A stretch of 64,000 bases of DNA from NCBI GenBank assembly GCA_035539135.1, contig DATLJD010000011.1, positions 118,009 to 182,008 of the forward strand, in the 5' to 3' direction. Positions 24,843 to 34,800 of this stretch are shown here, piece by piece (positions within the stretch are counted from its first letter, which is position 1; each line of letters opens with the position of its first letter). Origin of the DNA: JABFWF01 sp035539135 (GTDB lineage: Bacteria; Pseudomonadota; Gammaproteobacteria; Xanthomonadales; Xanthomonadaceae). Position numbers and translations under genes: made by a program. The notes under the pieces are model-generated. The model made no database searches. It was not told the DNA's origin and saw nothing but the letters and a program-made list of their open reading frames with translations.

Positions 24843-27800
24843 GTCCGTTCGTCCTCGAACGGTTGCGGCCGCGAACTCAGCAACTGCAGGCGCGCGCCAT
24901 GCAGCAGTGCGTGCGCGCCGGCGTGCAATTCGCGGATCAGCGCGGCGCGGTCGGTGAACTCGGTCGGGCGGAACGCCGCCCAGCCGTCGCGGCCGTGGTG
25001 CTTGACCCAGTACAGCGCGGCGTCGGCCAGTTCGACGACCTGCTCCCAGCCCAGCCCGTGCTGCGCGCCCTGGAACAGCGGGTACTCGGCCAGCCCCACC
25101 GAGCAGGTCAGCTGCAGCTGGGTGCCGTTGCCCACGTCGAAGGGGTGGCGGGCGATCGCGTCGCGCACGCGCTCGCCGATCGTCTCCAGGTGGCGCCCGG
25201 CCATCGGCCGGAACACCAGCAGGAATTCCTCGCCGCCCCAGCGCGCGAGGTAGTCGCTGCTGCGCGCCAGCGAACCGAGCACCTGCGCCACCTGCAGCAG
25301 CACCTGGTCGCCGGCGCGGTGGCCGTACTGGTCGTTGATGCGCTTGAAGTGGTCGATGTCGACCAGCGCGAACACCAGCACCTGGTCGTATTCGGAATGA
25401 CGGGTGCGCTGGCGGTCGTAGTAGGCGATGTCGGTGGGGATCTGGTTGGCGAGGTAGCGGCGATTGCGCAGCCCGGTCAGCGGATCGGTCTGGCTGGCCA
25501 TCTCCAGGCGCGCGTTGGCCGCGTGCAGTTCCAGGGTGCGCGCCTGCACCTGCGCCTCCAGCTGCGCGCGCTGGCGGGCGTGGCGCAGCAGCTGCCAGCG
25601 GTAGACGGCGTAGAGCAGCACCAGCAACAGCGCGCCGAGCAGGGCGCGGAACAGCCAGGTTTCCTGGAAGTACGGCGCGATCGCGAAGCGCAGCAGCGCC
25701 GGCTGCGACGCCCACACGCCGGCGTTGTTGGCGCCGGCGACCTCGAAGGTGTAGTCGCCCGGCGGCAGGTTGGTGTAGTTGGCGCTGCGCGCGGCGCCGG
25801 GTTCGATCCGGTGCCAGTCACGGTCGTAGCCGCGCAGGCGGTAGCGCAGCTGCACGCTGTGCGGATCCTGGAAGCTGAGCGCGGTGAACTCGAAGCCGAG
25901 GTCGCGGGCGTCGGCCGGCAGCGCCAGCGGTTGGCCGGGCGCCGCCGGCAGGTCCTGCCAGCCGGCGGGCGTGCGCACGCGCTCGACCACCAGGATCGGC
26001 GGCACCGGGTTCTTGCGGATCGCGCGGGTGTCCAGCGCGACCACGCCGTCGCGCGAGGGCAGCCACAGCACGTGGTCGCGCACGAAGCCCTTGGACATGC
26101 CGGCGCCGTTGCAGCAGTAGCCCTGCTGGCCGGCGTTGGCGTCGCCGCGCTCGTTGAGCAGCATTTCCCCGCGCATCGGGCGTTGGCCGTCCCGGGCGGT
26201 GCGCGGCAGGTCGGCGAGCGGCACCCGGCCGATGCCGCGGATGCCGGCGATCCACAGGTAGCGCGCGTCCTCGGTGATGAAGAACGGCGCGTTCGCCGGC
26301 ACGCCCTGTGCCGGCCCGAGCATGTGCCAGCGGCCGCCGGCGCGGACGAACAGGTGCCCGTCCAGCGCGCCGACCACGATCCGGCCGTCGCCGAGGAGGT
26401 GCAGCGCGGAGACATCGAGACCGGGCGGCAAGCCGCCTTCGCCGTCCAGCGGCCAGGCGCGGTCGTCGCGCAGGCGGTACAGGCCGGTCTGGGTGCCGAT
26501 CAGCAACTGGCCGTCGCGGTCGAAGGCGATCACCCGTACCCGCGGGTCGCGCAGGCCCTCGTTCTGGCCGTAACGCCGCAGCGCGCCGTCGCGCCAGTGG
26601 AACAGGCCGTCGCTGGTCGGGAACCACAGGCTGCCGTCGGCCGCGCGGACGATGCCGTTGATCTGCGCCGCCGCCATCGGCGCGAAGGCGGCGGGCGCCT
26701 CCAGCTGGCCGTCGCGCCACACCACCAGCCCGCGGCGGGTTCCGATCCAGACCCGGTCGGGTTCGGCCAGCAGGTTGTAGGCGTGCGGGTGCGGTAGCGC
26801 CGCGCCGGGCACCACCATGCGGAAACGGCCGTCCTCGAGCACGGCCAGGCCGTCGTTGGTGCCCACCCAGATGCGGCCGTCGGGATCCGGTGACAGCGAC
26901 CACACGATCTGGTCCTGCAGGCCTTCGGCGACGCTGTAGCGGCGGGTCCAGCCGTTCCAGACCCGGGCGATGCCCTCCAGCTGGCTGCCCAGCCACAGGT
27001 TGCCCTCGCGGTCCTCCAGCAGCGAGATGACCTGGCGGAACGTGCCCGGCTGGCGGTCGGCGACGAACTCGGCCAGGGCCGCGTCGCGGAAGCGGGCCAG
27101 TCCGGCGTTGGCGGCCACCCACAGGTTGCCGTCGCGGTCGGCCAGCATCGCGGTGACCGGCGCGCCGTCCAGCGCGCTGCCGGTCGTCACCGCCTGCCAG
27201 CGCCCCGCCGGATCCAGCGCGAACAGGCCCTGGGTGGTGCCCGCCCACAGCCGCCCCTGGGCGGCGACCAGGCGGACCACGGCGGCGCCCGCCGCCTCCG
27301 CGGGCAGCGGCAGGCGCTGCTGGCCGTCGGGACGCACCCGTACGACCGCACCCGCGGTGCCCACCCACAGGCTGTCGCGGTGGGCCAGCAGGCTGAGCGC
27401 GGGGCGCGGGCCGGGCAGGGCATGCAGGCGTCCGCCGTCGGCCTCCACCCGGAACAGGCCGTCCGGCGTGCCTGCGACGATGCTGCCGTCCCCGCGCTCG
27501 GCGAGGGCGGTGATGTCGAGCTCGGCGATGCCCTCGGCCGCCGGCGGGATCGGCGTGAAGTGGCCGGCCTCCTCGCGCGCCAGGCCCTTGTAGGTGCCGA
27601 TCCACAACCGGCCGCGGCGGTCGACCAGAAGCGTGCGGACCCACAGCCCGGCCAGCGCCGGTTCCTCGCTCGGCGTGTAGCCGACGAAGCGCGCCCCGTC
27701 GAAGCGGGCCAGCCCGCCCTGGGTGCCGATCCAGATGTAGCCGGTCCGGTCCTGGGCGATCGCGATCGCGCTGATCTGCGGGAGCCCGTCCTCGATCGAC

Positions 27801-27940
27801 CAGCTGTCGCGCACGTAGTGGGTGAAGGCCTTGTCCGGCGCCAGCGCCAGCGCCGCAGGACAAAAGCACAGCCAGGCCAGCAGCCAGAGCGGCAGCGACC
27901 TGGCCCACAGCCAGTGCAGCGGACGACGCAGGAACCTCAT
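24839..27940 (-). CDS. Reg_prop/Y_Y_Y sensor diguanylate cyclase
   Basis: The 1033-residue protein has a signal or anchor sequence (LPLWLLAWLCFCPAALA). A periplasmic two-bladed propeller follows, built of many Reg_prop repeats of the type GYIWIGTQGGLARFDG. Then come a Y_Y_Y domain (about 650-740), one membrane helix (TWLFRALLGALLLVLLYAVY), a short coiled coil and a cytoplasmic GGDEF domain. The active site is intact (RWGGEEF), with an RSSD inhibitory site five residues before it. It should therefore make c-di-GMP with feedback control. The ligand is unknown; propeller sensors of this type often sense glycans. The start at 27940 begins the signal sequence. Confidence 0.92.
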   Translation of the reverse strand: MRFLRRPLHWLWARSLPLWLLAWLCFCPAALALAPDKAFTHYVRDSWSIEDGLPQISAIAIAQDRTGYIWIGTQGGLARFDGARFVGYTPSEEPALAGLWVRTLLVDRRGRLWIGTYKGLAREEAGHFTPIPPAAEGIAELDITALAERGDGSIVAGTPDGLFRVEADGGRLHALPGPRPALSLLAHRDSLWVGTAGAVVRVRPDGQQRLPLPAEAAGAAVVRLVAAQGRLWAGTTQGLFALDPAGRWQAVTTGSALDGAPVTAMLADRDGNLWVAANAGLARFRDAALAEFVADRQPGTFRQVISLLEDREGNLWLGSQLEGIARVWNGWTRRYSVAEGLQDQIVWSLSPDPDGRIWVGTNDGLAVLEDGRFRMVVPGAALPHPHAYNLLAEPDRVWIGTRRGLVVWRDGQLEAPAAFAPMAAAQINGIVRAADGSLWFPTSDGLFHWRDGALRRYGQNEGLRDPRVRVIAFDRDGQLLIGTQTGLYRLRDDRAWPLDGEGGLPPGLDVSALHLLGDGRIVVGALDGHLFVRAGGRWHMLGPAQGVPANAPFFITEDARYLWIAGIRGIGRVPLADLPRTARDGQRPMRGEMLLNERGDANAGQQGYCCNGAGMSKGFVRDHVLWLPSRDGVVALDTRAIRKNPVPPILVVERVRTPAGWQDLPAAPGQPLALPADARDLGFEFTALSFQDPHSVQLRYRLRGYDRDWHRIEPGAARSANYTNLPPGDYTFEVAGANNAGVWASQPALLRFAIAPYFQETWLFRALLGALLLVLLYAVYRWQLLRHARQRAQLEAQVQARTLELHAANARLEMASQTDPLTGLRNRRYLANQIPTDIAYYDRQRTRHSEYDQVLVFALVDIDHFKRINDQYGHRAGDQVLLQVAQVLGSLARSSDYLARWGGEEFLLVFRPMAGRHLETIGERVRDAIARHPFDVGNGTQLQLTCSVGLAEYPLFQGAQHGLGWEQVVELADAALYWVKHHGRDGWAAFRPTEFTDRAALIRELHAGAHALLHGARLQLLSSRPQPFEDERT

Positions 27941-28003
27941 GCGTGCCGGACCCCCTGCGGCCGATCCTACCCCGGTCGCGGCGTGCCGGCGCAAGTCAGC
28001 CGG

Positions 28004-28022
28004 AAAAAAGGCCCGGCCGGGC
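28004..28022 (-). terminator. Probable intrinsic terminator after sdaA
   Basis: On the minus strand a GC palindrome (GCCCGGCCGGGC, 28011-28022) is followed by C and TTTTTT, 14 bases after the sdaA stop. The stem is short, but the U-tract is good. Confidence 0.6.
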
Positions 28023-28036
28023 GCGCGGGGTCTCGC

Positions 28037-29434
28037 TCAGCATTCGATGACGTTGACCGCCAGGCCGCCGCGCGAGGTTTCCTTGTACTTGTCCTGCATG
28101 TCGCGGCCGGTGTCGCGCATGGTGCGGATGACCTTGTCCAGCGACACCTTGTGCTTGCCGTCGCCGCGCAGGGCCATGCGCGAGGCGTTGATCGCCTTCA
28201 CCGAGCCCATCGCGTTGCGCTCGATGCAGGGGATCTGCACCAGCCCGCCGATCGGGTCGCAGGTCAGGCCGAGGTTGTGCTCCATGCCGATCTCCGCGGC
28301 GTTCTCGACCTGCCCGGGGGTGCCGCCGAGCGCGGCGGTCAGCCCGGCCGCGGCCATCGAGCAGGCGACCCCGACCTCGCCCTGGCACCCGACTTCGGCG
28401 CCGGAAATCGAGGCGTTCTCCTTGTACAGGATGCCGACCGCGGCGGCGGTGAGCAGGAAATCGAAGATGCCCTGCTCGCGCGCGGCGGCGTCCTTCTCGC
28501 TGGCGCAGAAGCGCTCGTAGTAGTGCAGCACCGCCGGCAGGATGCCGGCCGCGCCGTTGGTCGGCGCGGTGACCACGCGGCCGCCGGCGGCGTTTTCCTC
28601 GTTGACCGCGAGCGCGTACAGGTTCACCCAGTCGAGCACGGTGAGCGGATCGCGCATCGCCGCCTCCGGGCGCGCCGACAGTTCCGCGTGCAGCGCCGGC
28701 GCGCGCCGGGCGACATGCAGGCCGCCGGGCAGGGTGCCCTCGGCGCGGATCCCGCGCGCGACGCAGGCCTGCATCGCCTGCCAGATCTCGCGCAGGCCGG
28801 CGCGGATCGCGTCCTCGTCGCGCCAGGCCTTTTCGTTCTCGAACATCAGCCGCGCGATCGACAGGCCGCTGCGCTCGCATTCGGCCAGCAGCTCGGCGCC
28901 GGTGGAGAAGGGATGCGGCAGCGGCGTGGTGTCGGCGACGATGCGGTCCTCGGCCGCTTCGTCCTGGTTGACGACGAAGCCGCCGCCGACCGAGTAGTAG
29001 TCGCGCGTCGCGATCCCGTTGCCGTCGGCGTCGTAGGCGGTGAAGCGCATGCCGTTGGTGTGGAAGGGCAGCTTCTGCCGCTTGTTCATCACCAGGTCGC
29101 GCTTCTCGTCGAAGCCGATCGCGTGCACGCCGAGCAGGCGGATCCGCTTCTCGGCGCGAATCCGCTCCAGCGCGGCGGGGATGACGTCCGGGTCGATCTC
29201 GTTGGGCCAGTGGCCTTCCAGGCCCATCAGCACCGCCTTGTCGGTGCCGTGGCCGCGCCCGGTCAGCGCCAGCGAGCCGAACACCTCGGCGCGCACCCGC
29301 GCGGTGCGGCTGAGCGCGCCGTTCCCGGCCAGCCAGTGGCTGACGAAGCGCGCGGCCGCGCGCATCGGTCCGACCGTGTGCGAGGAACTCGGGCCGATGC
29401 CGATCTTGTAGAGGTCGAAGGTGCTGACGGCCAT
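28037..29434 (-). CDS. sdaA: L-serine ammonia-lyase (single chain, iron-sulfur type)
   Basis: The enzyme deaminates L-serine to pyruvate and ammonia. The 465-residue chain joins the beta domain (DLYKIGIGPSSSHTVGPMRAA at the N-terminus) and the alpha domain (SISGAEVGCQGEVGVACSMAAAGL). Cysteines in these motifs and in LTCDPIGGLVQIPCIERNA would hold the [4Fe-4S] cluster. It ends in VIEC, as usual. It is divergent from the glutaredoxin-like gene, and a symmetric -10 box lies between them. Confidence 0.96.
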   Translation of the reverse strand: MAVSTFDLYKIGIGPSSSHTVGPMRAAARFVSHWLAGNGALSRTARVRAEVFGSLALTGRGHGTDKAVLMGLEGHWPNEIDPDVIPAALERIRAEKRIRLLGVHAIGFDEKRDLVMNKRQKLPFHTNGMRFTAYDADGNGIATRDYYSVGGGFVVNQDEAAEDRIVADTTPLPHPFSTGAELLAECERSGLSIARLMFENEKAWRDEDAIRAGLREIWQAMQACVARGIRAEGTLPGGLHVARRAPALHAELSARPEAAMRDPLTVLDWVNLYALAVNEENAAGGRVVTAPTNGAAGILPAVLHYYERFCASEKDAAAREQGIFDFLLTAAAVGILYKENASISGAEVGCQGEVGVACSMAAAGLTAALGGTPGQVENAAEIGMEHNLGLTCDPIGGLVQIPCIERNAMGSVKAINASRMALRGDGKHKVSLDKVIRTMRDTGRDMQDKYKETSRGGLAVNVIEC

Positions 29435-29463
29435 GCGGCTCGGGCGGGAAGGGCTTTCGCCGC

Positions 29464-29470
29464 TATTCTA
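29464..29470. promoter_or_regulatory. Symmetric -10 box between sdaA and glutaredoxin-like gene
   Basis: TATTCT on the plus strand and TAGAAT on the minus strand overlap by all but one base. Leaders of roughly 25-30 bases would result on each side. No good -35 box is seen. Confidence 0.4.
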
Positions 29471-29507
29471 TCCGCGCGCCCCGCCCGCATTTTCCGTCCT
29501 GCATCCC

Positions 29508-29744
29508 ATGCCGACGCCGCGGTTCATCCTGTTCCAGCGCGACGACTGCCACCTGTGCGACCTCGCCCTGGACGTGCTCGCGCAGGCGCGGTTGCCGGCG
29601 TTCGATTCGGTCTTCATCGACGGCGATGCCAGGCTGGAGGCGGCCTACGGCGATCGCGTGCCGGTGCTGCGGGAGACGGGCAGCGGGCGCGAGCTGGACT
29701 GGCCGTTCGGCGTCGACGCGGTGCGCGGCGCCTACGAGCGCTAG
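29508..29744 (+). CDS. Glutaredoxin-family protein
   Basis: The 78-residue protein has a thioredoxin-like fold and an N-terminal redox motif, DDCHLCDLA (CxxC). GDRVPVL follows with the cis-proline. It matches the small DUF836/glutaredoxin-like proteins that are common and poorly studied in gammaproteobacteria. ATG 29508 was chosen because it begins directly before the first beta strand (RFILFQRDDCHLC). The partner is unknown. Confidence 0.85.
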   Translation: MPTPRFILFQRDDCHLCDLALDVLAQARLPAFDSVFIDGDARLEAAYGDRVPVLRETGSGRELDWPFGVDAVRGAYER

Positions 29745-29759
29745 CGCACCCGGCCGGCT

Positions 29760-30308
29760 TCAGGGCGCGGGCACGAACCGCACCCGGGTGCTGACCGCGA
29801 TCTCGTCCGGCAGCATCGCGGTGTCCGCCCAGTCGCCCGCGCCGATGCCGAAGTCGAGGCGTTTGACCGTCGCCCGCCCGGCCAGCACCGGCTGCGTGCC
29901 CGGGGTCCAGGTGAAGCTGAGCGTGACCGGCCGGCTCACGCCGTGCAGCGACAGGGTGCCGTCGGCGGCGTAGCGATCGCCGCCGAGCGCGCGGAAGCCG
30001 GTCGCGGTGTAGCGCGCGCGCGGGAAGCGGGCGACGTCGAGGAAGGCGTCGCCGCGCAGGTTCTCGTCGTAGTCGGGATTGCCGGTGCTGGCATTGGCCA
30101 GCGGAATGTCCACCTCGAGCCGCGCTTCGGCAGGCCGGGCCGGGTCGAAGCTCAGTCGCGTCTGGAAGGCGGGAAAGCGTCCTGTGAACACCTCCTCCTG
30201 GTAGCTGCCGGCGAAGGCGAGGGTGGAGCCCGGCGCCTGCACGTAGTCGGCGCCGGCGGCGGCGGGGGCGAACGCGAGCGCCGCGGCGAGCAGCAGGGTT
30301 CTGGTCAT
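29760..30308 (-). CDS. YceI-family periplasmic protein (downstream copy)
   Basis: The 182-residue protein has a signal peptide (TLLLAAALAFAPAAAGA) and a lipocalin-like YceI barrel that binds isoprenoid or fatty-acid ligands in known members. Family phrases are GNPDYDENLRGDAFLDVARFP and LSLHGVSRPVTL. Its ATG overlaps the cytochrome b561 stop (ATGA). It is the third gene of a coupled YceI-cytochrome-YceI operon and is convergent with the glutaredoxin-like gene, 15 bases away. Confidence 0.93.
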   Translation of the reverse strand: MTRTLLLAAALAFAPAAAGADYVQAPGSTLAFAGSYQEEVFTGRFPAFQTRLSFDPARPAEARLEVDIPLANASTGNPDYDENLRGDAFLDVARFPRARYTATGFRALGGDRYAADGTLSLHGVSRPVTLSFTWTPGTQPVLAGRATVKRLDFGIGAGDWADTAMLPDEIAVSTRVRFVPAP

Positions 30309-30889
30309 GGCGGAGACTCCCGGTCGGGCGAGGGCGGGCGCAGCCAGCGGCGCGGCAGCATCCGCGCGAGGGTGGCGTCCCGCTGGAACAGGTGATGGTA
30401 GAGCGCGGCCGCCGCGTGCACCGACGCGAGCGCGACCAGGGTCCAGAACAGCGCCTGGTGCCAGTCCTTGGCCAGCGCGTTGAGCGCGGCGTCGCGCGCG
30501 GTCAGCGCCGGCACCCGGAACAGGCCGAACCAGCGCAGCGGAAAGCCCGACGCCGAATTGATCACCCAGCCGCTGAGCGGGATCACGAACAGCAGCAGGT
30601 ACAGCGCGGCGTGGGTCGCCTGCGCGATCCGTCGCTGCCAGCGCGGGGTGCCCGCGAGCTCGCGCGGCGCGCCGGCGTACAGCCGCCACCCCAGGCGCAG
30701 CACCGCGAGGGCGAGGATGGTCAGCCCGATCGACTTGTGCAGCCCGTACAGGCGCGCCTTGTGCGGCGTGTTGGGCAGGTCGGTCATGGTCAGGCCGAGC
30801 CAGGCCATCGTGATCAGCAGGATCACGATCAGCCAGTGCAGGCCCTGGCTGATCGCGCCCCAGCGGTCGGGCGGGTTACGCGCGCTCAT
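30305..30889 (-). CDS. Cytochrome b561
   Basis: This 194-residue inner-membrane protein has four helices and the conserved haem histidines. GLHWLIVILLITMAWLG begins helix 1, LHKSIGLTILAL helix 2, QATHAALYLLLFVIPLSGW helix 3 and HQALFWTLVALASVHAAAALYHH helix 4. Members pass electrons from quinol to periplasmic partners. Coupling on both sides to YceI genes suggests that the YceI proteins carry its quinone-like ligand. Confidence 0.93.
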   Translation of the reverse strand: MSARNPPDRWGAISQGLHWLIVILLITMAWLGLTMTDLPNTPHKARLYGLHKSIGLTILALAVLRLGWRLYAGAPRELAGTPRWQRRIAQATHAALYLLLFVIPLSGWVINSASGFPLRWFGLFRVPALTARDAALNALAKDWHQALFWTLVALASVHAAAALYHHLFQRDATLARMLPRRWLRPPSPDRESPP

Positions 30890-31623
30890 GGGGCCTCGGG
30901 CAGGGGCTCGGGGTCGGGTTCGGCGGGCGGCGCTGCTTCTTCCGGAACCGCGGGCGGTTGCTCCGGCTGCGGCGGGGCGTGGTCCGGCGGCGGTTGCGCG
31001 GCATCCATCGTGGGCGGCGCGATCGTCTCCGCGCGCACGTTCGCATCGGCGACGGCCTCGGCCTCGATCCGCAGTTGCACCGCGTCGCCGATCACGGTCG
31101 GCCAGGTGGTGATGCCGAACGCGCTGCGGCTCAGGGTCGCCGTCGCCGAGAAGCCGGCGGTGCGGCGGAACGGCGGCAGCGGATGCCGTTTGAGCTGGTG
31201 GAAGACGACGTCCAGGCATACCTCGCGGCCGACCTCGCGCAGGGTCAGCGTGCCGCACACCCGCGCCTTGTCCGCGCCCTTCGCCTCGATGCGCGTGGAC
31301 ACGAAGGTGGCGACCGGGTGCGCGCCGACGTCGAGCAGGCTGCGCTTGCCGACCGCGCGGTTCCAGCCAGGATCGCCGAGATCCAAGCGCGCCACCGGTA
31401 CGGTCACCGCGAGCTTGGCGCTGCTCCAGTCGTCCGGGTCGAACCACAATTGGCCGCGGCTGCCGGAGATCGTCCCCAGCGCGTCGGAAAAGCCGGCATG
31501 GCTGACCGCGAACAGCACGCGCGTGTGCACCGGATCGAGGGAGTAGCCCGCCGGTTCCGCCGTCGCGGCAAACGGCAGCAACGCGGGAAGCAGGGCAAGC
31601 GGCCAGCGCGGCTTCGGTTGCAT
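30886..31623 (-). CDS. YceI-family periplasmic protein with Pro-rich tail (upstream copy)
   Basis: The 245-residue protein has a signal peptide (WPLALLPALLPFAATA) and a YceI barrel beginning GYSLDPVHTRVLFAVSHAGFS. An unusual C-terminal tail of about 45 residues follows, rich in Pro and Glu. Two extra cysteines (VCGTL and VCLDV) could form a disulfide. It is the first gene of the operon. A TAGAAT box lies about 35 bases upstream, and a GGAGAGA site lies before the ATG. Confidence 0.92.
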   Translation of the reverse strand: MQPKPRWPLALLPALLPFAATAEPAGYSLDPVHTRVLFAVSHAGFSDALGTISGSRGQLWFDPDDWSSAKLAVTVPVARLDLGDPGWNRAVGKRSLLDVGAHPVATFVSTRIEAKGADKARVCGTLTLREVGREVCLDVVFHQLKRHPLPPFRRTAGFSATATLSRSAFGITTWPTVIGDAVQLRIEAEAVADANVRAETIAPPTMDAAQPPPDHAPPQPEQPPAVPEEAAPPAEPDPEPLPEAP

Positions 31624-31655
31624 CGCGTCGCGTCTCTCCGCAGGAGGGCGGTTCG

Positions 31656-31661
31656 ATTCTA
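31656..31661 (-). promoter_or_regulatory. -10 box TAGAAT of the YceI-cytochrome b561 operon
   Basis: TAGAAT on the minus strand lies 32 bases before the ATG of the first YceI gene. It leaves room for the GGAGAGA ribosome site in a short leader. Confidence 0.45.
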
Positions 31662-31775
31662 GGCCAGTCCGCGCCGCGGGCGCGCACTGTCCCGGAATCG
31701 CGCGGTTGCGGCCGTCGCCCGCCATTGCGACCATCCCGGCGGGGCGCGGCGCGCAGCCGCGGGGAGATCGCGCGC

Positions 31776-31829
31776 ATGGGCAAGCAGCGCATGGGCAAGC
31801 CGCGCTTGGGCAAGCCGTGCATGGGCAAG
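31776..31829 (+). repeat. 15-base tandem repeat at the 5' end of the hybrid kinase gene
   Basis: Three and a half units of consensus ATGGGCAAGCCGCGC encode MGKQR-MGKPR-LGKPC-MGKG. Each unit begins with ATG or TTG in frame, so every copy supplies another potential start codon ahead of the membrane anchor. Confidence 0.85.
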
Positions 31830-34800
31830 GGAACGCCGCTGGCGCTCGCATGGGGCGTCGCGTTGCTGGCGCTCGCGTTCATCCTGCCCGCGCGGGCGGG
31901 CCTGCCGGAAACGCCGCAACCGCAGCAGCTGACCGTCGCCGACGGCCTGCCGTCCAACCGCATCAACGGCGTCGCCGAGGACCAGTTCGGCTACCTGTGG
32001 ATCGCCACCAGCGACGGCCTCGCCCGTTACGACGGCCTCGGCTTCCGCGTGTGGCGGGTCGGCGAGGGCCTGCGCGACAACTTCGTATGGGCGGTGCACG
32101 TGGACGCGCGCAACCGGGTCTGGATCGGCACCAGCCGCGCCGGCCTGGCGATGCTCGACGTCGACCGCCGCGAGGTGCGCTACTTCGATCGTGCCAGCGA
32201 CCCGCGCATCGGCAGCGACGAGGTGTGGACGATCGCGTCCACCTCCGACGGCGCGCTGTGGTTCGGCACCGGCGACGGTGGCCTGCACCGGCGCACGCCG
32301 GACGGCCGGATCACCCGCTTCATGCCCGAGCCGGGCAATCCGCGCAGCCTGCCCGATGCGTCGGTCGGCCAGCTCGCGGTCGCGCCCGACGGCACCCTGT
32401 GGGTCGGCACCAAGAAAGGGGTCGCGCGCTGGACCGGGCACGACTTCGCGCGCCTGCCGGCGGATGCGGCGTTGTCGCAGGCCACCAACGGCCTCGCCTT
32501 CGAGCCCGACGGCACCCTGTGGATCGGCACGCCGCGCGGGGTCAGCGCGCTGCACCGCGACGGCCGCGTCGAGCGCGCGCCGTGGCCGGGCTACGGCAAG
32601 CGGGTGTACGGCCTCCTGCTGCGCGACCGCGATGGCAACCGCTGGCTGGACACCGCCGACGGCCTCGGCCGCGACGCCGAGGGCGAGGTGCGCAACGTGC
32701 CGCTGTACAGCCAGTACTCGCACGGCATGATCCGGCCGTCGTGGTCGGGCGCGTTCGAGGACAGCGAGGGTGGGCTGTGGTTCGCCAGCAGCGACAGCGG
32801 CCTGTGGTACCTGCAGCCGGACTGGACGCGGTTCTCGGTGTTGTCGCGGCGCGCGGACGATCCGGATTCGCCCGCCAACGCCTACGTGCGCGGCGTCGCG
32901 CCGGCGCGCGGCGGCAGCATGTGGCTGGTCGGTAGCGGCGGCGTGCTCGACCTGCTGGATCCGGAGACCGGCGCGGTCGAGCACGTGGTGCAGGACATCG
33001 GTGACGGCTACATGCCGATGGCGGTGTTCGAGGATCCCCGGCGCCAGGTGTGGGTGAGCTACTACGACGGCCTCGCGCGCTACGACCCGGCGCGCGGCAG
33101 CCTGCAGCGCTGGCGCGCCGGGGAGGGCGCGGACGCGGCGTTGCCCGGCGACCGCAGCTTCGTGACCGGCACCCGCGACGGCAGCGTGTGGATCGTCTCC
33201 GAGCAGAACGGCGTGCAGCGGCGCGACGGCGACGGCCGCGTGCTCGACACCATCCGTCCCGGCGGCCGCCGCGGCCTGCGCCGGGGCGAGACCCTGCGCC
33301 AGGCGGCACGCGGCCCGGACGGCGCGCTGTGGCTGGCGGGCACCCAGGGCCTGCTGACGTGGAACGCGGGCAGCCGCCGCTTCGAACCGGTGCCCGGCGC
33401 GCCCGTGGGCGGCCTGTACGGCTTCGCCCTCGACCACGACGGCGACGTCTGGCTGGCCGGGTTCGGCAGCCTGCGCCGCACGCACTGGGACGGCGCCGCG
33501 CTGGCGCCCGCCGCGCATTACGGCCAGGCCGACGGCCTGCCGGCGATCGCGCCCAGCGGGCTCACGGTCGACCGCAACGGCATCGTCTGGATGACCAGCA
33601 TGCGCGGGTTGGTGCGCTTCGATCCGGCGCGCCGCGCGGCGCGCATCTACGGTGTGCGCGACGGCCTGCCGAGCCAGGAATTCGGCGAACCGCCGGTGCC
33701 GCGGCCGGAGGACGGCCGCATCGCCGCGCCGACGCCGGAAGGGCTGGTGCTGTTCGACCCCGCGGTGGTGAGCCCGGTCGCGAGCGCGCCGCAGCTGGTG
33801 ATCGAATCGCTCTCGGTACGCCGCGGCGACGCCATCGTCGAGCTGCCGACCCGCGCCCGCTTCGCGCTTGCGCCGGGCGACCGCGACCTGCGCATCGTCG
33901 CCCGCCTGCTGTCCTTCGCCAACGCGCGTTCGCACCGCTACCGTTTCCGGCTGACGCCGTTCGACCAGGAGTGGGTGGAAACCGCCACCGGCGAACGCCT
34001 GTTCTCGCAGCTGCAGGCCGGCGAATACTCCCTGGAGGTGCAGGCGCGCACCGCCGACAACGCCTGGTCGCAGGTGCGCGCGCTGCGCTTCCGGGTGGAC
34101 CCCCCGTGGTGGCGCACGCCGGCGGCACTGGTGGCCGTCGCCGCGCTCGCCGCGCTGCTGATGTGGTGGGCCGCGGCGGTGTACCGCGCGCGCCTGCGCC
34201 AGCGCCACGACTGGCAACTCGCGCTGCACAAGCGCAGCCTCGCCGAGCAGGCGTCGGAGGCCAAGACCCGTTTCCTCGCCACCCTCGGCCACGAGGTGCG
34301 CACGCCGATGACCGGCGTGCTGGGCATGAGCGAGTTGCTGCTCGGCACGCCGCTGGACGCGCGCCAGCGCGGTTACGCCGAGGCGATCCGCGGCGCCGGC
34401 AACCACCTGCTGCGGCTGGTCAACGACGCGCTCGACCTCGCCCGCATCGAATCCGGGCGGCTGGAACTGGATCCACAACCGTTCCGGCTGCGCGCGCTGG
34501 TCGCCGAGGTGGTCGCGCTGAGCGCGCCGCTCGCCCGCGAACGCGGCCTGCGTTTCATCGAACAGGTGGATGCCGACGCGCCGGCGGCGCTGTGCGGCGA
34601 CGCGCTGCGGATCAAGCAGATCCTGCTCAACCTGCTCGGCAACGCCGGCAAGTTCACCGAGCGCGGCGAGATCGGGCTGCGGGTGTCGGCGCTGGCCCCG
34701 TGCGGCGTGCGCTTCGCCGTGCACGACACCGGGCCCGGGCTCAACGCCGAGCAGCAGGCGCGGCTGTTCCGCCGCTTCGAGCAGGCCGAGGGCGCGCGCA

